Shown one piece after another: positions 1-5,802 of a stretch of 64,000 nucleotides of DNA. The DNA is from Elusimicrobiota bacterium (GTDB taxonomy: Bacteria; Elusimicrobiota; Elusimicrobia; FEN-1173). Under the pieces are notes generated by a model, which was given only the letters and a program-made list of their open reading frames with translations, was not told the DNA's origin and made no database searches. The position numbers and the translations under genes were made by a program. Where the stretch lies: the NCBI GenBank assembly GCA_016714745.1, contig JADKCG010000010.1:1-64000 (forward strand). The letters are read 5' to 3'. The stretch's first letter is position 1, and each line of letters begins with the position of its first letter.

Positions 1-548
1 TGAAAATCATTTCTGAGGACGATGGGCGGGTGCTTTATATTTCGTGGCTTCAAGATCACGGCGTCACCCGAGCGATGAAACTCCTTCAATGTCGCTTCGT
101 CGTCAATCAAGGCGACGACGATTTCCCCATCCTTTGCCACCGGTTGCTGCCTCACCAAAACGAAATCCCCATCCTTAATGCCCGCGCCCGTCATCGAATC
201 CCCTTTGGCCCTGAGAATAAAATGCCGATGACCGGGGCGAACAAAGCTTTTGGAAATCGGAATCATGGCCTCAATGTTCTCCTCGGCCAGGATGGGAGCG
301 CCGCAAGCGATTGATCCCACGAGAGGCACTTCCACCGTCCGGGCGTTATTTTTGTCCCCCTCCGGGTCATTCACCAATCGCAACTCTCCGGTAGAAGCTC
401 TTTTCAAAACGCCCTTTTCGATCAACGCCGATAGGATCAATGCCGCGGAGCGCGGCCATTTATACCCAAGAGCAAGCTGTATCTCGCGGATGGACGGTGC
501 CCGCCCAAATTGAAGAATCCTGTTCCGTATGAACCGGATGGCCTGCAT
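1..548 (-). CDS. lexA: LexA repressor, truncated by window edge
   Basis: SOS-response repressor and self-cleaving serine protease; 182 residues are visible and the C-terminus lies outside the window. Residues 1-60 form the winged-helix DNA-binding region. The S24 peptidase domain follows, with cleavage site A-C-G (Cys82-Gly83), catalytic Ser118 in GDSMTG and catalytic Lys155 in DDEATLKEF. Many LexA proteins cleave at Ala-Gly; Cys-Gly is the bond used by UmuD, so it is compatible with cleavage. I chose the ATG at 548 because an in-frame stop lies 33 nt upstream with no other ATG between; a GAGGAG sits about 15 nt upstream, a loose spacing. A sigma70-like promoter precedes it. The short length and transcription away from the mobile module suggest a host gene. 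Confidence 0.93.
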   Translation of the reverse strand, partial: MQAIRFIRNRILQFGRAPSIREIQLALGYKWPRSAALILSALIEKGVLKRASTGELRLVNDPEGDKNNARTVEVPLVGSIACGAPILAEENIEAMIPISKSFVRPGHRHFILRAKGDSMTGAGIKDGDFVLVRQQPVAKDGEIVVALIDDEATLKEFHRSGDAVILKPRNIKHPPIVLRNDF

Positions 549-586
549 CTGCTTGTTAGCTGTCTCCTCGGGTTTCCATTATGGAG

Positions 587-616
587 ATTGTATAATACCC
601 TATAAATCGCCGTCAA
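587..616 (-). promoter_or_regulatory. Promoter of lexA
   Basis: On the minus strand, TTGACG (611-616) and TACAAT (587-592) are separated by 18 bp, about 40 bp upstream of the lexA start. This fits a housekeeping sigma factor. I could not pick out a clear LexA operator palindrome beside it. Confidence 0.6.
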
Positions 617-1266
617 CCACATAACCCGGAATTCAGGCAAAACCCCATGCGGAAAGTTTGGATGGATGGTAATCAAGTTTGGATTTTCGCCTAGTCGGGG
701 TGCACCGGCGGCCGTTTGCTTTCGCAAGCGGCGAAAACCGGCGGACTTGACCGCCGCGCTACCGCCCGTCGGCCCAAGCTCGCCTTTGAAGGATGTCCAA
801 AACCGCCTCACCCGACCGCCGCGTTCCACGCGTCGGCCCGTGTTCGGCAACGGCGGACACTGTTGAGGGAAAAAGTGGAAGGGAAAGGCATATGTGCGCG
901 CGCCGCCCCGTGAGGGCACAAGGACCGGACCACCGGCCTGGACAGCGGACACGGCGAAGCCGTGAGGGGCCGGGGTTTTGGGGTGCCGTGGAGCGGGCCA
1001 CCTGCCGGAAACCGGTTTTCTTTCGCCGGGCGGGACAACACCCCTCCGCCAGCGGGGCGAGGCCGGGTCGGCGTGGGGTTGTCGCGCCGGGCCACCGAGC
1101 GGCTCTCCACCGCAACCGAAGCGGCACCGTCACAGTTGCGGAAAAGGCGGGCCGCGCAAGCTCCACGTGCGGCACGCCGCGCGTTCGATGGCGGGGGTTC
1201 TCCCGAAAGCCGAAGCGCTCACCGTCACTCTGCGCACCGGACAGTCCAACCGCCAGCGGAAAGAGA

Positions 1267-1307
1267 GCCGCCCGGCCCGCGCAAGTTTTTTGTGCGGGCC
1301 GGGCGGC
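1267..1307. repeat. Very stable G+C-rich inverted repeat
   Basis: GCCGCCCGGCCCGC (1267-1280) pairs perfectly with 1294-1307. A further G-U and C-G pair extend the stem to 16 bp around a 9-nt loop, AAGTTTTTT. There is no U-tract after the stem on either strand, so it is not a standard intrinsic terminator. Confidence 0.7.
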
Positions 1308-1834
1308 GGCCTGGTCTTTCCCCCGGCCGTAATTGGCGGGAGCATCCCCAAGCGCCGGAGCGGCGGGCTTTCCATTCCATTCAAACGATCCAGTGCCGGG
1401 GTTTTTCAGGCGCGGGACCAGCTTCTTCCTTGCCGCGCGGGACGCCTTCCGGTTTTCCCCGGCGGCGTCATCCGAATTGCGGGGCCGACGACACAGCTCC
1501 GGGGTTTTCCAATCGCGGGCGCGGCCCGCTTCTTTCCCATCCTGGCCGGATGGCGGCCCGGGTCATCCCCGGGCTCGGCGGCCGTTCGGTCTTGGACGAT
1601 GCCGCGGCTCCGTTGTCCCGGACAACAAGCCCGGCTTGCGTCCCTCCCCCGTTCTCACGTTGAGGAACGATCCGGCGTCACCGCGTCGATGACGGCCCGT
1701 CGTCTGTGGCTCTCTCCTTCTGCCTGTCTCTCTGTCCGCCGCTGGAAGGGCATAGCGGGCACGGGCTCGTGCCCCCCGCGCTGGATGAGCAAAAGCATGG
1801 GGGGCACTAACTCAAATCCGCAAATTTAGGGCGG

Positions 1835-1873
1835 ACCCCCTCTCCCGGCCTCTCCCCGTTGGGGGCGAGGGAT
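1835..1873. repeat. REP-like palindromic element, copy 1
   Basis: Pyrimidine-rich CCCTCTCCCGGCCTCTCC followed by an imperfect complementary GGGGGCGAGGG. It resembles the elements at 2518-2559 and 35138-35172 in layout: a C/T-rich arm, a short turn and a G-rich arm ending GGGTGA or GGGATGA. Intergenic. Confidence 0.45.
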
Positions 1874-2195
1874 GAAGCTGAAAGGAAGGTTAGAGTCCCT
1901 TGGCACATGGGTTTTTTAGGAATGCCGCTCCGGGCGCGGCGCTCACGAACTCGCGCCGGTCCGTCCCTTGACCAAAGTGCCCAAAGCGCCATTCAAGGCG
2001 CTTTGCCTTTGGCCACTCCCCCTTGCCATTGCGGGGGTCACATCGACAATATTTGGGCCCTAGAACGCCGAAGGTGGATCCCTCCGCCCTGACGGTATGC
2101 ATCCCAAAATTTATGTGCTATATTTGGGAAAGTTAATAAAATTTCCGGGTTTAGCTCCGGGGTGTCGTCGATTTTCGGGCCCAATGAGAGAACCC

Positions 2196-2518
2196 CACCA
2201 TTTGGAAGTGAAGCAAACTCACTCATAAGGTCCGGCCGCGAACTGCGTCCGGGCTTTTTTGTTGTCCGGGGGGAAGAGCAAGATTCGGATTCGGAAGTTC
2301 GGGCGGAAGGGCTTTCAATCGGAGCCGCGCTCAGTGAGGCGCGTGTGGGCTGCTGATTCAAAAGGAATTTACCGTTGTGCGGTCGGGCCAAATCAACGGC
2401 CGGAGTCCCACCGGGACGACGGACCCTCACTCCCACCGAGATCGTCTTTTCCGAATAGTTGATCCGTGTCACGATTCGCCGAATGGCCAGAATCCTTTCC
2501 ATCCCCGTCCTGCGCGCG
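2196..2518 (-). repeat. Left inverted copy of the recombinase 3' end and tRNA terminator
   Basis: Read on the minus strand this matches 4238-4557 with roughly eight substitutions and one 3-bp indel, about 95-96% identical by eye. It holds the codons for the last ~105 residues of the serine recombinase, then a bidirectional hairpin terminator, and ends in CACCA exactly where the right copy enters the tRNA-Val 3' end. The indel keeps the reading frame, so the copy would still encode a similar C-terminus. Confidence 0.9.
2232..2260 (+). terminator. Intrinsic terminator in the left repeat
   Basis: CCGGCCGC (2232-2239) pairs with GCGTCCGG (2245-2252), with one mismatch, and runs into TTTTTT. It is the same hairpin that follows tRNA-Val in the right copy, and here it faces away from lexA. 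Confidence 0.65.
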
Positions 2519-2559
2519 CCCTCTCCCCGGCCCTCTCCCGCATGCGGGAAAGGGTGAAC
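2518..2559. repeat. REP-like palindromic element, copy 2
   Basis: CCCTCTCCCGCATGCGGGAAAGGG is a near-perfect palindrome centred on GCATGC, next to CTCTCCCCGGCC. It abuts the inner end of the left inverted repeat. Confidence 0.5.
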
Positions 2560-2769
2560 GGCAAGCAAGAAGGAAGAAAAGGCGCCGATGAAAAACCTGT
2601 CAGCCCGTCGCGCCGCACGGGGTTCAAGCGCGGCGCAACTCCCTCCCCGTTTGAGACTGGTCGTTCGCTTCGTCTTTCGGTCTTAATTCCGGCTCGGTCT
2701 TCCGCCGCCCGGTGGCTGCTTAGAGCGTCGGTTTCCCCTTACCGCCGCCACTCGCATGTAAAAAATTAT
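2560..2769. other. Non-coding spacer before the small regulator gene
   Basis: I see no reading frame with a start signal or recognisable product between the REP-like element and the promoter of the small regulator. The open frames that cross it have no support. Confidence 0.5.
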
Positions 2770-2798
2770 TTGCTAAGCGTATTCATATGGCATACAAT
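2770..2798 (+). promoter_or_regulatory. Promoter of the ribbon-helix-helix gene
   Basis: TTGCTA (2770-2775), a 17-bp spacer, then TACAAT (2793-2798). The expected start of transcription is only about 5 nt before the ATG at 2810, so the mRNA would be nearly leaderless; no Shine-Dalgarno is seen. A GCATAC motif (2790-2795) overlaps the -10. Confidence 0.6.
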
Positions 2799-2809
2799 AT
2801 GATCCGTAA

Positions 2810-2965
2810 ATGGTCAGGACAGTTGAGGAACCTAAAGAGAAGATTGTGACCATCCGATTCACCAAGAAAGAGTACGAAGCCATCATGGAGCAGGCCAAAA
2901 AAGATCATCGGGGCCTGTCCAATTTCATCCGATGGATCGTTTTGAAAACGGTGGAGCGGAGCTGA
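2810..2965 (+). CDS. Small ribbon-helix-helix (CopG-like) regulator
   Basis: A 51-residue protein. KIVTIRFTKKEYEAIMEQAK has the short beta strand then helix of ribbon-helix-helix DNA-binding proteins, and RGLSNFIRWIVLKTVE forms the second helix. An in-frame TAA directly precedes the ATG, so the start is fixed. Such proteins bind short direct repeats as dimers. It lies 70 bp before the serine recombinase, inside the inverted-repeat-bounded module, and GCATAC motifs occur at both its own promoter and the recombinase leader. I infer that it controls both genes; this is untested. Confidence 0.75.
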   Translation: MVRTVEEPKEKIVTIRFTKKEYEAIMEQAKKDHRGLSNFIRWIVLKTVERS

Positions 2966-2994
2966 TTTTTTTTGCGGCATAATGTGTGTGTTAT

Positions 2995-3010
2995 GCATAC
3001 TAACGCATAC
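2995..3010 (+). promoter_or_regulatory. GCATAC direct repeats upstream of the recombinase
   Basis: GCATAC occurs at 2995-3000 and again at 3005-3010, 10 bp apart (one helical turn), with a third copy at 2790-2795 in the preceding promoter. The spacing suits a ribbon-helix-helix protein. These sites sit between the small regulator and the recombinase ribosome-binding site. Confidence 0.45.
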
Positions 3011-3035
3011 ATTAAGAATCAATAGGAGGAACCCC

Positions 3036-4583
3036 ATGCAGGACGTCCTTCATTGCGACAAGAAGCCCGTTCTTTGCGCCGTTTACACCCGTGTCAGCAC
3101 CGACATGCAGGCGGAGAAAGAATTTAACTCCTGCGAGGCTCAGGAAGCCCGCATCCGCTCATTCGTCGCCAGCCAGGAGGGGTTCCAGGTCTTCAAGGTC
3201 TATACAGACGCGGGGTTCAGCGGGGCCAATACGGACCGCCCCGCCCTGAAAGACATGCTCCGCGACATCCGTAACTGCGGCATCGGGATGGTCGTCACCT
3301 ACAAGATCGACCGGCTCACCCGTTCCCCCCGTGACTTTTACCAGTTGATCGAGTTTTTCGAGGAACGCGGGGCCGGGTTCATCTCGGTGACGGAACGCTT
3401 CGACACGTCCACGCCCTCCGGGCGACTTCTCCGCAACATCATGTTGACCTTCGCCCAATTTGAGCGGGAGTTGATTTCAGAGCGAACGCGGGACAAGGTC
3501 CAGCAAAAAGCCCAAAGGGGGATGTACTTCGGTGGGACGCCCCCTTTCGGCTACAAGGCGGAGGGCGGCAAGCTGGTCCTCGACCCGCCCAGGGACGAGG
3601 CCGTGAGGACAATCTACAACACCTATGCTGAGACGGGCTCCGTCCGCTCGGTGCTCAGCCTCCTCCGCACCCAGGGGGTGACGTCGCAGAAAGGGAAGCC
3701 CATCGCCGAGCCCACCGTCTGGCACATCCTCCAAAAGAGGATTTACACCGGCGTCATGCCATTCAATGGCAAGCATTTCCCTGGCCAGCACCCGGCCATC
3801 ATTTCGGAGGAATTGTTTAACCACGTCCAGGGGATCAGGCGAGGCGGGTTCCGGGGCTCCACCCATGCCGTTCCTTCCCTTCCCCTGGCAAAAATCATTC
3901 GTTGCCAGGAGTGCGGCAACGTCATGACCCCCTGCTACACGGACAAGAAAACCAAAGGCGGGACCCGCCGCTACAGCTACTACCGTTGCTCCAACCTGAG
4001 CCGCCAGGGGTGGAACTCCTGCTCCGTCCGCCAGATCAACGCGGATAGGTTCCACGACATGATTTACAAGAACCTACTCCGAATCTCAATGGATTCCGAT
4101 TACATGAAAAACATCGTCGGGGCCCACAGGGCACACTTAACGAAAGGGTGTGGTGGAGGACTCGAACCTGCGCCCGTGGACCCCTCCTTGACCCCCGAAA
4201 ACCTCAAAAATGCCCTGGAGGAATTGTTAACAATTTTCGCGCGCAGGACGGGGATGGAAAGGATTCTGGCCATTCGGCGAATCGTGACACGGATCAACTA
4301 TTCGGAAAAGACGATCTCGGTGGAGGAGGTCCGTCGTCCCGGTGGGACTCCGGCCGTTGATTTGGCCCGACCGCACAACGGTAAATTCGTTTTGAATCAC
4401 CGGCCTACACGCGCCGCGCTGAGCGCGGCTCAGATTGAAAGCCCTTCCGCCCGAACTTCCGAATCCGAATCTTGCCCTTCCCCCCGGACAACAAAAAAGC
4501 CCGGACGCAGTTCGCGGCCGGACCTTATGAGTGAGTTTGCTTCACTTCCAAATGGTGCTCGGTACAGGACTCCGAACCTGTGA
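3036..4583 (+). CDS. Large serine recombinase
   Basis: Site-specific DNA recombinase of about 515 residues. The N-terminal resolvase domain has the catalytic Ser in YTRVSTD (around residue 21), with GFSGANTDRPAL, KIDRLTRS and FAQFERELISERT blocks. The recombinase domain follows (GTPPFGYK...), then a zinc ribbon starting CQECG with later Cys residues. The ATG at 3036 is preferred because GGAGGA lies 5 nt upstream; an earlier in-frame ATG at 2982 has no such signal. The protein proper seems to end near RIVTRINYSEKTISVEEV. The last ~85 codons run through the right inverted repeat, a terminator and into tRNA-Val, so the natural tail is uncertain. Expected role: integration, excision or inversion of this module. 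Confidence 0.92.
   Translation: MQDVLHCDKKPVLCAVYTRVSTDMQAEKEFNSCEAQEARIRSFVASQEGFQVFKVYTDAGFSGANTDRPALKDMLRDIRNCGIGMVVTYKIDRLTRSPRDFYQLIEFFEERGAGFISVTERFDTSTPSGRLLRNIMLTFAQFERELISERTRDKVQQKAQRGMYFGGTPPFGYKAEGGKLVLDPPRDEAVRTIYNTYAETGSVRSVLSLLRTQGVTSQKGKPIAEPTVWHILQKRIYTGVMPFNGKHFPGQHPAIISEELFNHVQGIRRGGFRGSTHAVPSLPLAKIIRCQECGNVMTPCYTDKKTKGGTRRYSYYRCSNLSRQGWNSCSVRQINADRFHDMIYKNLLRISMDSDYMKNIVGAHRAHLTKGCGGGLEPAPVDPSLTPENLKNALEELLTIFARRTGMERILAIRRIVTRINYSEKTISVEEVRRPGGTPAVDLARPHNGKFVLNHRPTRAALSAAQIESPSARTSESESCPSPRTTKKPGRSSRPDLMSEFASLPNGARYRTPNL
4238..4557 (+). repeat. Right copy of the ~320-bp inverted repeat
   Basis: Inverted relative to 2196-2518. It covers the end of the recombinase gene, the tRNA-Val terminator and the last bases of tRNA-Val (the encoded CCA, the discriminator and one more base). 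Homology stops there. The two copies bracket the regulator and most of the recombinase. Confidence 0.9.
4493..4520 (-). terminator. Intrinsic terminator of tRNA-Val
   Basis: On the minus strand, CCGGCCGC and GCGTCCGG form a hairpin followed by TTTTTTG, 33 nt past the tRNA 3' end. It lies inside the recombinase open frame on the other strand. Confidence 0.65.
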
Positions 4584-4630
4584 CCCCCTCCATGTCAAGG
4601 AGGTACTCTAACCAACTGAGCTAACCGAGC
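4553..4630 (-). tRNA. tRNA-Val (GAC)
   Basis: Cloverleaf with acceptor GCTCGGT/ACCGAGC, D-arm GCTCAGTTGGTTAGAGT, anticodon stem CCTCC/GGAGG around TTGACAT (anticodon GAC), T-arm with GGTTCGGAGTCC, discriminator A and encoded CCA. Its 3' end is the outer border of the inverted repeat, a typical landing place for integrases. Confidence 0.95.
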
Positions 4631-4648
4631 TAAATCATAAACACCTAT

Positions 4649-5091
4649 TTATTCGCCCAGGGCTTCCAAGTCTGCCAGATCTTGAGTTCTTCCCGTGGCT
4701 TTTTATTCGTCACAAGGGTCTCCTTGCCAATAAAATGGACAGGCACACCCCCATAGGATCCTGGAACGCGATTTTCCCAGGGAAAGGACCATTTAATTCC
4801 AGAAAGACTTGTCAAAAGATCAATTCTGACCGGAGGCATTCCCAGCTGAACAACGTGTTCTGGTTTCAGAAAATCAGTTTTTTTAAGCCCGACCGAACCA
4901 AACCCAAACTGGTCAAGCGCTTTGATTAAGCGGCAAGCATTTCCAACGGTCGGTTCAACGTAAATATCAAGATCGCCCGTTGCTCTCGGAACCCCGTGAT
5001 GCGCCAAGGCGTAGGCCCCCGCAATTAAATAGTTAACTCGGTTGTTGTTTAACGACGCGAGCCACTCTTTGAAGTCGTTCTGAATGTCCAT
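4649..5091 (-). CDS. Nucleotidyltransferase-fold protein (frameshifted)
   Basis: Small nucleotidyltransferase of the MNT/AbiEii-like type, often found in toxin-antitoxin-like pairs. The signature is G-A-Y-A-L-A-H-H-G then GDLDIYV, with the metal-binding Asp-x-Asp. The C-terminus is out of frame: after LVTNKK the encoded frame gives unrelated residues to a stop at 4645. Adding one A in the five-base A run (T run 4700-4704 on the plus strand) restores ATGRTQDLADLEALGE and a stop at 4649, the usual family ending, giving 147 residues. It overlaps the small gene upstream by 59 nt. The target nucleotide or partner is unknown. Confidence 0.8.
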
Positions 5092-5242
5092 AAAATTGTC
5101 CGCGAAGTCGTTCCACTGCTAAAACGCGTTCTTCCTGAGGGCGGCTGAGCCAATAACGCAAATCGTCCTGAGCGGATTGAGGATCGCCGAGTTTAAACCG
5201 GTGGACCACCTTTTCAATCACGGGCGGACCTTTTTCTACCAT
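5033..5242 (-). CDS. Small partner protein of the nucleotidyltransferase
   Basis: A 69-residue protein containing RPQEERVLAVERLRGQFYG and SERLQRVARVV, a pattern I associate with short proteins encoded just before DUF6036/AbiEii-like nucleotidyltransferases. It overlaps the nucleotidyltransferase by 59 nt in another frame, with both frames carrying family-like sequence, and overlaps the end of queF by 29 nt. No membrane segment or signal peptide. Function unknown; a toxin-antitoxin-like pairing is only an inference from arrangement. Confidence 0.65.
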   Translation of the reverse strand: MVEKGPPVIEKVVHRFKLGDPQSAQDDLRYWLSRPQEERVLAVERLRGQFYGHSERLQRVARVVKQQPS

Positions 5243-5618
5243 GGGAGGCTGATATCACGGCTTCCAAACCTCCACGCGCGGCGAACCGGCCCTCGACCTC
5301 TACCCAAACCGGTTCTGCTGTTCTCACCACCGACTGCATTATCCGATTAACGACATTCTCAGTGAAAATGCCTAAATTTCGAAACGAAGTCAAATACAAT
5401 TTTAATGACTTGGTTTCCAAGCACCAACGACGCGGCTGGTATCGAATGACGATCGTCCCAAAATCCGGTAGGCCCGTTTTGGGACAAACCGATGTGAATT
5501 CAGGAAACCTCAGCTCAATCTCATACCCTGGGTATTGGTTTTCCCAACACTCAATGGCCGGGAGCGGTGCGCCAACACCCGCTCGAGCGTGACTCTTTGT
5601 GTAACCGCGTTTTGACAT
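5214..5618 (-). CDS. queF: NADPH-dependent 7-cyano-7-deazaguanine reductase QueF
   Basis: Reduces preQ0 to preQ1 in queuosine synthesis for tRNA; cytosolic, 134 residues. FTSVCPKTGLPDFGTI holds the Cys that forms the thioimide adduct and the Asp of the active site; ETKSLKLYL is the QueF motif. In SFRNLGIFTENVVNRI the usual His-Glu pair (as in FHE) reads Thr-Glu; related sequences that I recall have Tyr there, so this position varies. It starts 7 nt after the encoded CCA of tRNA-Cys with no clear ribosome-binding site, so it may be expressed from the processed tRNA transcript. Confidence 0.92.
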   Translation of the reverse strand: MSKRGYTKSHARAGVGAPLPAIECWENQYPGYEIELRFPEFTSVCPKTGLPDFGTIVIRYQPRRWCLETKSLKLYLTSFRNLGIFTENVVNRIMQSVVRTAEPVWVEVEGRFAARGGLEAVISASHGRKRSARD

Positions 5619-5624
5619 TTAATT

Positions 5625-5701
5625 TGGAGGTGCGGGCCGGATTTGAACCGGCGAATAGAAGTTTTGCAGACTTCCCCCTTAGGCCGCTTGGGTACCGCAC
5701 C
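5625..5701 (-). tRNA. tRNA-Cys (GCA)
   Basis: Acceptor GGTGCGG/CCGCACC, anticodon loop CTGCAAA (anticodon GCA) on a GAAGT/ACTTC stem, T-arm GCCGGTTCAAATCCGGC, discriminator U as usual for Cys, and encoded CCA. It lies immediately upstream of queF. Confidence 0.95.
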
Positions 5702-5802
5702 ATGTGGGGCGCTGGTGTATTCTAGGAATTTCCTTCTCCGTTGACAAGACCGAGAGGGTCCTCCTCCCTTCTACGGAATATCCCGTGGGACGGGTTGATC
5801 GG

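Larger units (their letters stand above)
617..2195. other. Long G+C-rich stretch without a credible gene
   Basis: Overlapping open frames exist in nearly every frame from about 660 to 1800, which is what stop-poor G+C-rich DNA gives by chance. Their translations are Arg/Pro/Gly-rich, match no family I recognise and lack ribosome-binding sites. Short motifs recur (for example CCGGGGTTTT near 970, 1397 and 1499), and there is one very strong hairpin at 1267-1307. From about 1880 to 2195 I see nothing else. It could be a structured RNA, degenerate mobile DNA or spacer. Confidence 0.5.

Noticed and set aside
793..1829. Long overlapping open frames on both strands, up to 283 codons
   Set aside because: Arg/Pro/Gly-rich translations in several frames at once, no ribosome-binding sites, no motifs: expected from stop-poor G+C-rich DNA.
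2160..2200. Possible second tRNA ending ACCCCACCA before the left repeat
   Set aside because: No cloverleaf could be folded upstream; only the last few bases match a tRNA end.
2038..2568. Minus-strand frame of 176 codons resembling the recombinase C-terminus
   Set aside because: It is the left inverted repeat read through; there is no start signal or catalytic domain, so it is a repeat copy and not a gene.
4151..4170. tRNA-like 3' end (TGGTGGAGGACTCGAACCTG) inside the recombinase gene
   Set aside because: The T-stem does not pair fully and no anticodon or D-arm follows; probably chance, though it lies in a low-complexity linker of the protein.
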